Positions 1 through 6,635 of a DNA stretch of 7,318 nucleotides are shown piece by piece. Origin of the DNA: Betaproteobacteria bacterium (GTDB lineage: Bacteria > Pseudomonadota > Gammaproteobacteria > Burkholderiales > Burkholderiaceae_C); assembly GCA_005884255.1 (NCBI GenBank), contig VBDL01000084.1, forward strand, positions 1 through 7,318, read 5' to 3'. Every line of letters begins with the position of its first letter. Position 1 is the first letter of the stretch. The notes under the pieces are model-generated. The model saw only the letters and a program-made list of their open reading frames with translations, was not told the origin of the DNA and made no database searches. The translations under genes and the position numbers were made by a program.

Positions 1-787
1 TCTGCCCGGTGTTGCCATCGACCACCAGCAAGACCTCGTGCGGCGCCGTTTCCTGCGCCTTGCCGATCACGCGCTTGATCTTCTTCAGCTCCTCCATCAG
101 GTGAAGCTGCGTGGGCAAACGGCCGGCGGTGTCGGCAATGACCACGTCGCAGCCGCGCGCGCGGCCGGCGTTGATCGCGTCGAAGGTCACCGCCGCCGGG
201 TCGGCGCCTTCCTGGCTGACGATTTCCACATGGGCACGATCGGCCCAGATCGACAGCTGCTCCCGCGCCGCGGCGCGGAAGGTGTCGGCCGCCGCCAGCA
301 GCACTTTCTGATCGCCCTCGGCGAGATGGCGCGTGAGCTTGCCGATGCTCGTGGTCTTGCCGGCGCCGTTGACGCCGACGACCATCATCACCGTGGGCGG
401 CGCGTCGGTCAGCGTGAGCTGCTTCTCCAGCGGCCGCAGCAGCTCGGTGAGCGCGTCGACGAGCAGCGCGCGCACCGCCTGCGGATCGGTGGCCTTGGCC
501 TCCTTCACGCGGCGCTTCAGGTCGTCGAGCAGGTATTGCGTGGCCTTGACGCCGGCATCGGCCATCAGCAGCGCCGCCTCGAGCTCCTCGTACAGCGCAT
601 CGTCGATCTGCGTGCCGGTGAACACCTGCGCGATGCTGGAGCCGGTCTTGCGCAAGCCCTGGTGCAAACGCTGCAGCCAGCCGGCACGCGAAGGCTCCTC
701 CGCGGCGGGCGGCGGGGTCGGCGCAATGGCCTCGGGCGCCGCAGGTGCGGGTTGCGCCGGCGGCTTTTTCTTGAAGAAGCTGAACAT
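1..787 (-). CDS. ftsY: Signal recognition particle receptor FtsY (N-terminal 262 codons, 3' end outside window)
   Basis: FtsY is the membrane-associated SRP receptor GTPase. It docks SRP-ribosome complexes to the Sec translocon for cotranslational insertion of inner-membrane proteins. The frame opens with MFSFFKKK at 787 and stays open to the left edge. A short Pro/Ala-rich region (about residues 9-34) precedes the helical N domain (about 35-125). The G domain shows the P-loop GVNGAGKTT (138-146), DTFRAAA (168-174) and G3 DTAGR (219-223), and the visible part ends in VVDGNTGQ. The DGNTGQ and DTFRAAA motifs are typical of SRP-family GTPases; the N-terminal extension and DGNTGQ favour FtsY over Ffh. 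The G4 TKxD motif and the C-terminus lie beyond the edge. The acidic A domain is far shorter than the roughly 200 residues of E. coli FtsY. No strong Shine-Dalgarno precedes the ATG. The gene is divergent from the tRNA. Confidence 0.96.
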   Translation of the reverse strand, partial: MFSFFKKKPPAQPAPAAPEAIAPTPPPAAEEPSRAGWLQRLHQGLRKTGSSIAQVFTGTQIDDALYEELEAALLMADAGVKATQYLLDDLKRRVKEAKATDPQAVRALLVDALTELLRPLEKQLTLTDAPPTVMMVVGVNGAGKTTSIGKLTRHLAEGDQKVLLAAADTFRAAAREQLSIWADRAHVEIVSQEGADPAAVTFDAINAGRARGCDVVIADTAGRLPTQLHLMEELKKIKRVIGKAQETAPHEVLLVVDGNTGQ

Positions 788-833
788 GGAGTCTGGGATG
801 GGGGTGAGCGCCGGAGGTCAACTGCGCAGCCGC

Positions 834-850
834 TATAATCGCGGGCTCAA
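834..850 (+). promoter_or_regulatory. Promoter -10 region and discriminator of the tRNA gene
   Basis: A perfect TATAAT lies at 834-839, followed by the GC-rich stretch CGCGGGC (840-846), the kind of discriminator found at stringently controlled stable-RNA promoters. A start about 6-8 bases after the -10 box would fall near 845-847, leaving a leader of only about 4-6 nt before the mature tRNA 5' end at 851. No good -35 hexamer is visible at the usual spacing (CCGGAG at 811-816). The -10 assignment is seen directly; its use and the start point are inference. Confidence 0.6.
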
Positions 851-927
<77 letters not shown>

Positions 928-935
928 AATAAATC

Positions 936-961
936 AAGGCCTTGCATCGATGCAAGGCCTT
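936..961. terminator. Perfect palindromic terminator hairpin, probably bidirectional
   Basis: A 26-bp perfect palindrome with 13-nt arms AAGGCCTTGCATC / GATGCAAGGCCTT starts 9 bases after the tRNA CCA end. In RNA it gives an 11-bp stem with loop TCGA. On the plus strand it is followed by the weak T-run CTCATTTG. On the minus strand, downstream of livF, it is followed by TGATTTATTTGG, which is richer in T. It therefore suits termination of both the tRNA transcript and the leftward liv operon, separating these converging units. The hairpin is seen; its function is inferred. Confidence 0.75.
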
Positions 962-984
962 CTCATTTGCGGGCCGCGACCCCG

Positions 985-1007
985 GATATTGGACAGTGTC
1001 CAATATC
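985..1007. repeat. 23-bp inverted repeat just after livF
   Basis: Two perfect 11-nt arms, GATATTGGACA and TGTCCAATATC, are separated by a single G (996). The element lies 5 bases beyond the livF stop and 23 bases from the terminator palindrome. With a one-base centre it resembles a dimeric-regulator operator more than an RNA hairpin, and no T-run follows it on either strand. No second copy was found in the window. It could be an operator, a hairpin that protects the livF mRNA end, or a remnant of a repeat. None of these is proven. Confidence 0.6.
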
Positions 1008-1012
1008 TCGCC

Positions 1013-1786
1013 CTACGGCGCGTACGGATCAACTCGATTGCCGTCGTGCGCGAGCAGTTGCATCAGCTTCGGATGGATGAAGAGCTTCTCCTTGTCGGCG
1101 AACTCCAGGCCTTTCCTCGCGTTCTGCTCGACCAGGACGATCGTCTTGCCGTCGTTGCGTTGCAGGCCGCGCAAGATCGCGAACACCATGTCGATGAATC
1201 TCGGCTCCAGCCCGATGGACGGCTCATCGACGAGCAGAACGTCGGGATCCATGATCAGCGCGCGCGAGATCTCGAGCAGCCGGCGTTCGCCGCCCGACAG
1301 CACGGCCGCGCGCTCCTTGCGCCGCAGGCGCAGAGGCTCGTACTTCGCGAGCACCTGCTCGGCGCGTTGCCGCGCCTGCTCGGGGCGAGCCAGCAGGTAG
1401 CCGCCCATCCACAGGTTCTCCTCGACGGTCATGTCGGGGAACACGGAGTTGTCCTGCAACAGGTAAGCGATGCCGGCGTCTTGGAGCCTGCGGTTGACAG
1501 GCAGGCGTGTCACGTCGGCGCCGGCCACCGTGATGCGGCCGCTCGCGATGTCGGTCAGGCCGTAGATCGAATGCAGCACCGTCGACTTGCCGGCGCCGTT
1601 CGGCCCGATCAGGCACAGCGATTGTCCGCGCGCAACGCGCAAGGTGATGCCGTGGAGCACCTGCATCTTGCCGTAGCCCGCGACCAGGCCGTCGATCGCG
1701 ACCAGCGGCGCGCTGCCGGCCAGCTCATCGAGCTGCTCGACGGTGGGCGCCCCGAGAGTCGAGCCATCGGCCGCAGGGCTAGCCAT
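1013..1786 (-). CDS. livF: Branched-chain amino acid-type ABC transporter ATPase, LivF family
   Basis: This is one of the two cytoplasmic ATPases that drive the Liv/HAAT importer encoded by this operon. From the ATG at 1786 it has 257 residues: Walker A GPNGAGKST (61-69), Q-loop LLQDNSVFPDMTVEEN (Q111), signature LSGGE (163-167), Walker B VLLVDEP (183-189) and VEQN (219-222). VEQN, with Gln where most ABC proteins have the H-loop His, is typical of LivF. The ATG shares one base with the livG stop (TGATG) and has GGAG 7 nt upstream; a TTG one codon earlier is less likely. An N-terminal extension of about 26 residues precedes the ABC fold. The tail after GLEFAD (DKEKLFIHPKLMQLLAHDGNR...PYAP) lacks the usual LivF ending, with a Gly-rich strand and a final YLG-like motif. 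Family call is firm; substrate is unknown. Confidence 0.93.
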   Translation of the reverse strand: MASPAADGSTLGAPTVEQLDELAGSAPLVAIDGLVAGYGKMQVLHGITLRVARGQSLCLIGPNGAGKSTVLHSIYGLTDIASGRITVAGADVTRLPVNRRLQDAGIAYLLQDNSVFPDMTVEENLWMGGYLLARPEQARQRAEQVLAKYEPLRLRRKERAAVLSGGERRLLEISRALIMDPDVLLVDEPSIGLEPRFIDMVFAILRGLQRNDGKTIVLVEQNARKGLEFADKEKLFIHPKLMQLLAHDGNRVDPYAP

Positions 1787-2529
1787 CAATGCGCTCCGAG
1801 GTAGGCATCGATCACGCGACGGTCGTTCTGCACCTCGCGCGGCGCGCCGGCGGCAAGCAGTTCGCCGTGTGCGAGACAGTACACGTAGTCGGCGAGGTCC
1901 ATGATCACGCGCATGTTGTGCTCGATGACGAGCAGCGTGATGCCGAGCTCCGTGTTGGCGCGGTGCAGGCGATCGACCAGCGCGTTGATCAGTGTCGGGT
2001 TGATGCCCGCGGTCGGCTCGTCCAGCAACAGCAGCTTGGGCTCGCGCATCAAGGCCATCGCGAACTCGAGCAGCTTCTGCTGCCCGAACGACAGCGTGCC
2101 GGCGCGCAGGTGGCGCTTGGCGTGCAATCCGACGAAGTCGAGCAACGCCTCCGTGCGCTCTCCGAGCCCAGGGGGAAAGCGCTGGAACATCGCACCGAAG
2201 CTGTCGCGCACCGGCTGGGCCGAGACCAGCATGTTGCGCATGCAGTCCATGCCCCGATAGACGCGAGATTGCTGGAAGGTGCGAATCAGACCGAGGCGCG
2301 CAATGGCGTCCACGCGCAAGCGCGTCACGTCGCGACCCTCGAACGCGATGCGGCCGGAGTCCACCGTGTGAAAGCCGACGATCGACGAGAACAGCGTCGT
2401 CTTGCCGGAGCCGTTCGGCCCGATCAGGCCAACGACGCCGCCTCGTGGCACCGAGATCGAGATCGCGCGGTTGGCGACGACCCCGCCGAAGGTCTTGGAG
2501 ACCTCCCTGACTTCAAGCAGTGCGTCCAT
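1786..2529 (-). CDS. livG: Branched-chain amino acid-type ABC transporter ATPase, LivG family
   Basis: This is the second ATPase of the importer, pairing with LivF beneath the LivH/LivM permeases. From the ATG at 2529 it has 247 residues, normal for LivG. Motifs in order are Walker A GPNGSGKTT (37-45), Q-loop RTFQQSR (83-89), signature LSFGQQ (146-151), Walker B LLLLDEP (166-172), D-loop region TAGINP (173-178), H-loop His204 in VIEHNM, and a C-terminal DAYLG. The LSFGQQ signature and the terminal YLG are LivG hallmarks. The frame is open further upstream, but that part is only livM in another frame. A GTG two codons before the ATG (2535) is an alternative start; GGAG lies 10 nt before the ATG and 4 nt before the GTG. 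The start overlaps the livM end by 17 nt, and the stop overlaps the livF ATG, indicating coupled translation. Confidence 0.95.
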   Translation of the reverse strand: MDALLEVREVSKTFGGVVANRAISISVPRGGVVGLIGPNGSGKTTLFSSIVGFHTVDSGRIAFEGRDVTRLRVDAIARLGLIRTFQQSRVYRGMDCMRNMLVSAQPVRDSFGAMFQRFPPGLGERTEALLDFVGLHAKRHLRAGTLSFGQQKLLEFAMALMREPKLLLLDEPTAGINPTLINALVDRLHRANTELGITLLVIEHNMRVIMDLADYVYCLAHGELLAAGAPREVQNDRRVIDAYLGAH

Positions 2530-3538
2530 GGGCACGCATCTCCGCGTCGTCCGACGCCTTGCCTGCGCCGGCATCCCGATCGTCGACCGTCTCACCGAAC
2601 CATTGCGGCCGGTGCGCACGCAGCCAGCCCAGGATGCCTTGCGGGAAGAACACGACGATGAGCACCACGAGCAGGCCGAGCGCCACGCGCTGCCAGCCGA
2701 GGAGAAAGGTCCAGAAGAACTCCTGCGTCGCATGGAAGACCACCGCGCCGATCACCGGGCCCCAGAGCGTGCCCTTCCCGCCGAGAATGGCCATCAGCAC
2801 CATCCAGACGCCGAAGGTCGTGCCGGCAAACGCAAGCTCGCGCGGATCGACGAAGCCCACCAGCCCGGCCACCGGGCCGCCCGCCAGGCCGAGGAAAGCC
2901 GCCGAGATCATCCAGGCCGCGACCTTGTAGCGGGTGGTGCGCAGACCCATCGATTCGGCCTTGTCCTCGTCGTCCCGGATCGCGTTGAGGGCGGCGCCGA
3001 AGCGCGTGCCGTAGAGCCAGCGCAGGGTCACGAAAGTGGCCACCGCCAGCGCAAGCAGCAGGTAGTAGAAGAAGCGGCCGCGCTCGTCGATCGGCCCCGG
3101 GTACAGCGACGGCACGATGCCGGAGCCCGCGCCGACATACTGCCAGCCGGCAAAGAGATCGGCCGCGGCGACGCCGAGACCCAGCGTGCCGATGGCGAAG
3201 TACTGGCCGCGCATCGCCAGCAGCAAGGGCCCGAGCGCGGCGGCCGCGGCGAGCGCCGCCAACGCCGACAGCCCCATGCCGGCGGCGAGCGCGGCGAAAT
3301 ACGTCAGCCCGCTGTCACGCTGGACCACCGCCGTGGCGTAGCAGCCCAGCCCGAAGAAGAGCACGTTGCCGAACGAGTTGTAGCCCATCTGCCCGCCGAG
3401 CACGTCCCAGGTGAGCGCGAACAGCACCATCAGCCACAGGAAGGCGAGCTGCGTGACCCAATGGGGAAACAGGTACGGCCCGGCGAGCGCGAGCGCGCCG
3501 GTGGCGACGGCCAGCGAGACGCGCTGCGACGATCTCAT
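2513..3538 (-). CDS. livM: Branched-chain amino acid-type ABC transporter permease, LivM family
   Basis: This inner-membrane permease subunit forms the translocation path with LivH. From the ATG at 3538 it has 341 residues with about eight or more hydrophobic segments, starting around 9-24 and 28-46. Family features are MGYNSFGN (51-58), RGQYFAIGTLGLG (110-122), the EAA-like loop GTRFGAALNAIRDDEDKAESMGL (177-199), GLAG (217-220) and LGGKGTLWGPVIGA (252-265), followed by VVFFPQGILGWL. A hydrophilic Asp-rich tail of about 30 residues follows, overlapping livG. ATG is preferred because AGGTGA sits 5 nt upstream. A GTG at 3547, overlapping the livH stop, is possible and would add three residues. 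The gene lies 5 nt after livH. Confidence 0.95.
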   Translation of the reverse strand: MRSSQRVSLAVATGALALAGPYLFPHWVTQLAFLWLMVLFALTWDVLGGQMGYNSFGNVLFFGLGCYATAVVQRDSGLTYFAALAAGMGLSALAALAAAAALGPLLLAMRGQYFAIGTLGLGVAAADLFAGWQYVGAGSGIVPSLYPGPIDERGRFFYYLLLALAVATFVTLRWLYGTRFGAALNAIRDDEDKAESMGLRTTRYKVAAWMISAAFLGLAGGPVAGLVGFVDPRELAFAGTTFGVWMVLMAILGGKGTLWGPVIGAVVFHATQEFFWTFLLGWQRVALGLLVVLIVVFFPQGILGWLRAHRPQWFGETVDDRDAGAGKASDDAEMRAHGRTA

Positions 3539-3543
3539 ACGGG

Positions 3544-4443
3544 TCACCTCAGGTACTGCCGACGGCGGCGCAGCGCAAGCTGGCGCGCCACGAGGATCGC
3601 CACCAGCAGTCCGAAGAGGAAGGCCGTCTGGAACTCGGCGCCGAGCACGAAGCCCGCGTACTGTTCGGCCACGCCGAGCCCGGCCCCCGAGGCGATGATG
3701 CCGGCCAGGTTGCCCAACCCGGCCACCACCACGATCATGAAGGCGCGCACCGTGTACGCGAGGCCGAAGTACGGATGGATGACCCAGGTCATGGCCACCA
3801 GCGCGCCGGCGGCACCGCAGATCGCGGCGTTGAGTGCGAACGTCGCCGCGTACACGTGGTCCGTGTCCACGCCGAGAATGCGGGCAGCCCGTGCGTTTTG
3901 CGCCGTGGCGCGCACGGCCTGCCCGAACCGGGTGCTTTTGAGCAGGCGCATCAGTACGACGCCGAGCACGGCACAGGCGGCAAACGCCACCAGCTTCACA
4001 TAAGGCACGCTGATGCGCCCATCGGCCAGCAGCAGCGTACCCAGGCCCGCATCGACGCTGCGTACGTTGGCACCGAACAGCTGGTTGGCGAGCTGTTGCA
4101 GCACGATGGACAGACCGAACGTCGCGAGGATCGAAGTGAACAGATCCTGGTCGACCACGCGGAAGATCACCAGCCGATAGAGCAGCCAGCCGAGAAGGTA
4201 GAGCGCCGCGGCGGCCAGCGGCACGGCGGCCAGAGGGGGCATCCCGGCCGCCGCCGCATAGACGACGACGTAGCCGCCCAGCATGACGAACTCACCCTGC
4301 GCGATGTTGATGATGCGCAGCACGCCCCAGACCAAGGCCATGCCATAGGCCGCCAGAGCGAACAGCGCGCCGATCAGCACGCCGTCGACGAGCAACTGCA
4401 GATTGAAGACCGGCGCTTCAACGAGGATGGCCAGGTTGTCCAT
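3544..4443 (-). CDS. livH: Branched-chain amino acid-type ABC transporter permease, LivH family
   Basis: This is the first of the two inner-membrane permease subunits of the importer. At 299 residues it has the usual LivH length. Typical LivH elements are GVLIGALFALAAYGMALVWG (21-40), NIAQGEFVMLGGY (46-58), the cytoplasmic loop STRFGQAVRATAQNARAARILGVDTD (170-195) that should contact the ATPases, and VVVAGLGNLAGIIASGAGLGVAE (238-260). The C-terminus is strongly basic (RRRRQYLR), consistent with a cytoplasmic end. The ATG at 4443 has no strong Shine-Dalgarno (GGGCG nearby). It follows livJ after a 69-bp spacer with a possible hairpin and is almost contiguous with livM. Confidence 0.95.
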   Translation of the reverse strand: MDNLAILVEAPVFNLQLLVDGVLIGALFALAAYGMALVWGVLRIINIAQGEFVMLGGYVVVYAAAAGMPPLAAVPLAAAALYLLGWLLYRLVIFRVVDQDLFTSILATFGLSIVLQQLANQLFGANVRSVDAGLGTLLLADGRISVPYVKLVAFAACAVLGVVLMRLLKSTRFGQAVRATAQNARAARILGVDTDHVYAATFALNAAICGAAGALVAMTWVIHPYFGLAYTVRAFMIVVVAGLGNLAGIIASGAGLGVAEQYAGFVLGAEFQTAFLFGLLVAILVARQLALRRRRQYLR

Positions 4444-4458
4444 TCGCGCCCGAGGGAG

Positions 4459-4487
4459 CGGCCGCGGGTTCGGAAGCCGGGCGGCCG
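4459..4487 (-). promoter_or_regulatory. Possible intercistronic hairpin between livJ and livH
   Basis: The 69-bp gap between livJ and livH contains arms CGGCCGC (4459-4465) and GCGGCCG (4481-4487), able to form a 7-bp GC-only stem with a 15-nt loop. In solute-binding-protein operons such hairpins can protect the upstream message so that the binding protein is made in excess. There is no T-run, so it is not a simple terminator. In DNA this GC-rich, a 7-bp match can arise by chance, so support is weak. Confidence 0.3.
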
Positions 4488-4512
4488 TTGTCGAAGAGTG
4501 TGCGTGGTCCCG

Positions 4513-5781
4513 TCAATTGCGCTTGGCCGACTGGTCGCGCTCTTCCCATCGCGGCGCCGGGTAGACGATCTTCGTCTGCGCCCAGCGCGAGGGCGCGACG
4601 ACCTTGTACTCGCCATGTTGCACCTGATACAGCACCATCGACTTGGCAATGTTCTTGCCTGCGGCGTCGAACTTGATCGGTCCGTAGAACGTGGTCACGT
4701 CGGTTCTGGCGATGGCATCTCGCACCTTCTGCGGATCCAGCGACCCGGCGCGCTCCAGCGCGTCCACGTACACGAGCACCGATGCGGTCGACTCGGCCGC
4801 CTGGTAGGGTGGCGCGTAGCCGAACGCCTTCTCGAATCGCTGCGCGTACTCCTTGGCGGTGCCGAACCACTTGTCCTTGTAGCTGAGGTCGTCATCCCAT
4901 TGCGACGCGCACACCGCGTGTTCCGCCGCCTGCCCCAGCTTCTCGGCGATCTGCGCGGAGTCGCAGTGCGTGAGGGCCAGCATCGGCACGTGCACCTTCT
5001 GATCCGCGGTCTGCCGCACTGCCAGCGTGGCGCCTTTCGCGTGGCCCGAGACGACCAGCATGTCCGGGCGCAGCGCCTTGACCTTGGTCAGCGTGGCGGA
5101 CATGTCGTTGAGCTCGGGGGGCAGCTTGTCGTCGATCACCACCTTCATGCCGTATTTCTTGGCGTCCTCGATGACGCCGTTGCGCACGTCCTGCGAAAAG
5201 TTGTCGTTCTCGATGGCGATCGCGATGCGCATCTCGGAAGGCTTCTTGCCGAGCCGCTTCGCCTGCTCGGCGAGCAGGTTCACGGCTTCGCGCAAGTAGT
5301 AGTCGGAGGTATTCAGTACGGCAAACAGATAGCGGTAGCCCTGGGTAAACAGGTCGCGATCCGCGCCATTGCCCTCGACCATCGGAATCTTGTACTTCTC
5401 GGTCACCGGCGCGATGGCCTTGGTGAGGCCCGAGCTGTAGGGGCCCAGCACGAACTTGACGTGGTCCTGCTCGACGAGGCGTTCCACCAGTTGCGCGCCA
5501 CGGGCCGAGGTCGACTCGTCGTCGTAGTAGATGATCTTGAGCTTGTAGGTCTTGGCACCGACCTTGATGCCGCCCATCTCGTTGATGCGCGAGGCCGCCA
5601 GCTGATACCCGTCGAGCGTGTTCTTGCCGTTGGTCGAATACTTGCCGGTGATCGAGACCGCGGCGCCAAGCGTGATCGAGTCATCCTGTGCTTGTGCCAC
5701 GCCCGCGACAGCCATGCACATGCCAACGGCCAGTACACGCCATGGCCGCCGGCTGCTGTGAGTTTGAGGGGTCTTGCTCAT
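4513..5781 (-). CDS. livJ: Periplasmic substrate-binding protein of the Liv/HAAT ABC importer
   Basis: This periplasmic binding protein (Peripla_BP_6 type) captures the substrate and delivers it to LivHM. From the ATG at 5781 it has 422 residues. A Sec signal peptide is visible: basic n-region with RRPWR (11-15), hydrophobic core VLAVGMCMAVAGVA (16-29), and a probable cut after AQA (29-31) before QDDSITLGAAVS. Family motifs include ITGKYSTNGKNTLDGY (44-59), INEMGGI (66-72), YYDDESTSARGAQLVERLV (85-103), LGPYSSGLTKAIAPVTEKY (112-130) with the serines that usually contact the ligand carboxylate, and VKALRPDMLVVSGH (234-247). Mature Cys are C273 and C291; there is no lipobox. A GAGG lies 8 nt before the start. 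The frame extends further upstream, but that portion covers the intergenic region and gntR. The substrate cannot be fixed from sequence, so livJ denotes the family, not leucine specificity. Confidence 0.93.
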   Translation of the reverse strand: MSKTPQTHSSRRPWRVLAVGMCMAVAGVAQAQDDSITLGAAVSITGKYSTNGKNTLDGYQLAASRINEMGGIKVGAKTYKLKIIYYDDESTSARGAQLVERLVEQDHVKFVLGPYSSGLTKAIAPVTEKYKIPMVEGNGADRDLFTQGYRYLFAVLNTSDYYLREAVNLLAEQAKRLGKKPSEMRIAIAIENDNFSQDVRNGVIEDAKKYGMKVVIDDKLPPELNDMSATLTKVKALRPDMLVVSGHAKGATLAVRQTADQKVHVPMLALTHCDSAQIAEKLGQAAEHAVCASQWDDDLSYKDKWFGTAKEYAQRFEKAFGYAPPYQAAESTASVLVYVDALERAGSLDPQKVRDAIARTDVTTFYGPIKFDAAGKNIAKSMVLYQVQHGEYKVVAPSRWAQTKIVYPAPRWEERDQSAKRN

Positions 5782-5963
5782 CGCTCCATCCTCGTGGTTA
5801 GTGGATCGGAGGGATCGCCTGGTTCGGCATCGCTGGTCAAGCGGGCGGCCCGCCAGTCGGTGTCCTGCTTCGCGAAAAAGGACAAAAATTGGAACCGGCA
5901 GGGTCGATGAAGTTCCGCCCCCGTGGCCTTTCACTGCTTGCGAAGATTCGCGATGAATTCCGC
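5782..5963 (-). promoter_or_regulatory. Intergenic region between gntR and livJ, probable livJHMGF promoter/operator region
   Basis: This 182-bp gap is the largest in the window and the only non-coding space upstream of livJ. It contains an AT-rich patch around 5869-5892 (minus strand CCAATTTTTGTCCTTTTT), the 8-bp palindrome TTCGCGAA (5869-5876), a TTGACC -35-like hexamer (5835-5840) without a convincing -10 at 17 bp, and two GGATCG repeats 9 bp apart (5803-5817, plus strand). No clear terminator for gntR and no strong dyad operator were found. Promoter function is inferred from position only. Confidence 0.4.
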
Positions 5964-6635
5964 TCAGCGGTCGATGACGCGGCGCGCGAAGCGCTCCAGG
6001 TAATCCAGCAGGCGGTTGGAGCCGGCGACGGCCGCGGCCTCGTCGCCGGTGGCGATGCCTTCGGCGAGCTCCAGGTGCGCGTTGGCCGCCTCCACGATGT
6101 CGCCCTCGTGCTGGTAGGCGTACCAGAAGCGGCGGCACTGCACGATCAGCGGCACGATCGCCTTGATCGCCGAGTGATTGCGGCTCGCCTGGTGGACCAC
6201 GCAGTCCAGATCGTGGTCGGCCAGCATGTAGTCACCCAAGTGCCCTCGCGCGGCCGCCTTCACCATCTTTTCCGCGCACTTGACGATGTCCTTGCGCTGC
6301 TCGGCACTGGCGCGCCGGGCCGCACACGACGCGATCAACGCATCGAGCACGCGCCGGGTCTGGATCACGTCGAGGTGGTCCGCCAGATTGACGTGCGACA
6401 CCAGCAGGCCACGGCGCGGCTGCTGCACGATCAGGCCAACCGAGATCATGCGCAGCAGCGCCTCGCGCACCGGCGTGCGGCCGAGGCCCGTGCGCTCGGT
6501 GAGCTCGCTCTCGACGATGGGGCTGCCCGGCTCCAGTGCCAGCGTGGCAATGAGTTGTTCGATCGCGTCGTAGGCGATGTCAGCCGCGCGACGCTTGTTC
6601 GCCGGGCGAGCCGAGGATTTCTGCACGGTGCTCAT
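5964..6635 (-). CDS. GntR-family transcriptional regulator, FCD (FadR C-terminal-like) type
   Basis: This 223-residue DNA-binding regulator has a winged helix-turn-helix (about 17-80) with the hallmark ESELTERTGLGRTPVREALLRM (42-63) and wing PRRGLLVSHV (73-82). An all-helical FCD effector domain follows (about 88-218). FCD proteins usually bind small carboxylates, often via a metal held by Asp and three His. Here D144-x3-H148 and H187 (AHLELAEGIATGD) are present, but the expected third His in the last helix appears to be Leu (SNRLLDYLER, about 209-210). The ATG at 6635 lies inside the end of the upstream permease gene (56-nt overlap) with no clear Shine-Dalgarno, suggesting translation coupled to that gene. 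Its position directly upstream of livJ makes it the likely local regulator. The ligand is unknown. Confidence 0.93.
   Translation of the reverse strand: MSTVQKSSARPANKRRAADIAYDAIEQLIATLALEPGSPIVESELTERTGLGRTPVREALLRMISVGLIVQQPRRGLLVSHVNLADHLDVIQTRRVLDALIASCAARRASAEQRKDIVKCAEKMVKAAARGHLGDYMLADHDLDCVVHQASRNHSAIKAIVPLIVQCRRFWYAYQHEGDIVEAANAHLELAEGIATGDEAAAVAGSNRLLDYLERFARRVIDR

Noticed and set aside
816..821. TTGACC on the minus strand as the ftsY -35 box
   Set aside because: No acceptable -10 hexamer lies 16-18 bp downstream (TCCCAG at 17), so it cannot be supported as a promoter.
38..838. A 266-codon plus-strand open frame opposite ftsY
   Set aside because: The minus strand encodes FtsY with all expected motifs; the plus-strand product is a biased, motif-free mirror frame.
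2530..2733. Upstream extension of LivG by 68 residues
   Set aside because: The added stretch is Ser/Arg-rich and is just the livM coding region in another frame; LivG homologues begin close to the ATG at 2529.
2402..4003. A 533-codon plus-strand open frame across livG, livM and livH
   Set aside because: Low-complexity composition rich in Arg/Glu/His, opposite well-supported transporter genes; a shadow frame.
5705..5781. Twin-arginine export signal on LivJ
   Set aside because: RR occurs at residues 11-12, but the following PWRVL does not match the S/T-R-R-x-F-L-K pattern, and Liv-type binding proteins normally use Sec.
3775..5910. A 711-codon open frame on the plus strand across livH and livJ
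   Set aside because: It is antisense to two clearly recognisable genes. Its translation is rich in Arg, His, Asp and Gln with no domain pattern, as expected from codon bias in GC-rich DNA.
5782..6138. Upstream extension of LivJ to a 541-residue protein
   Set aside because: The extension spans the intergenic gap and part of gntR; the ATG at 5781 is followed directly by a good signal peptide.
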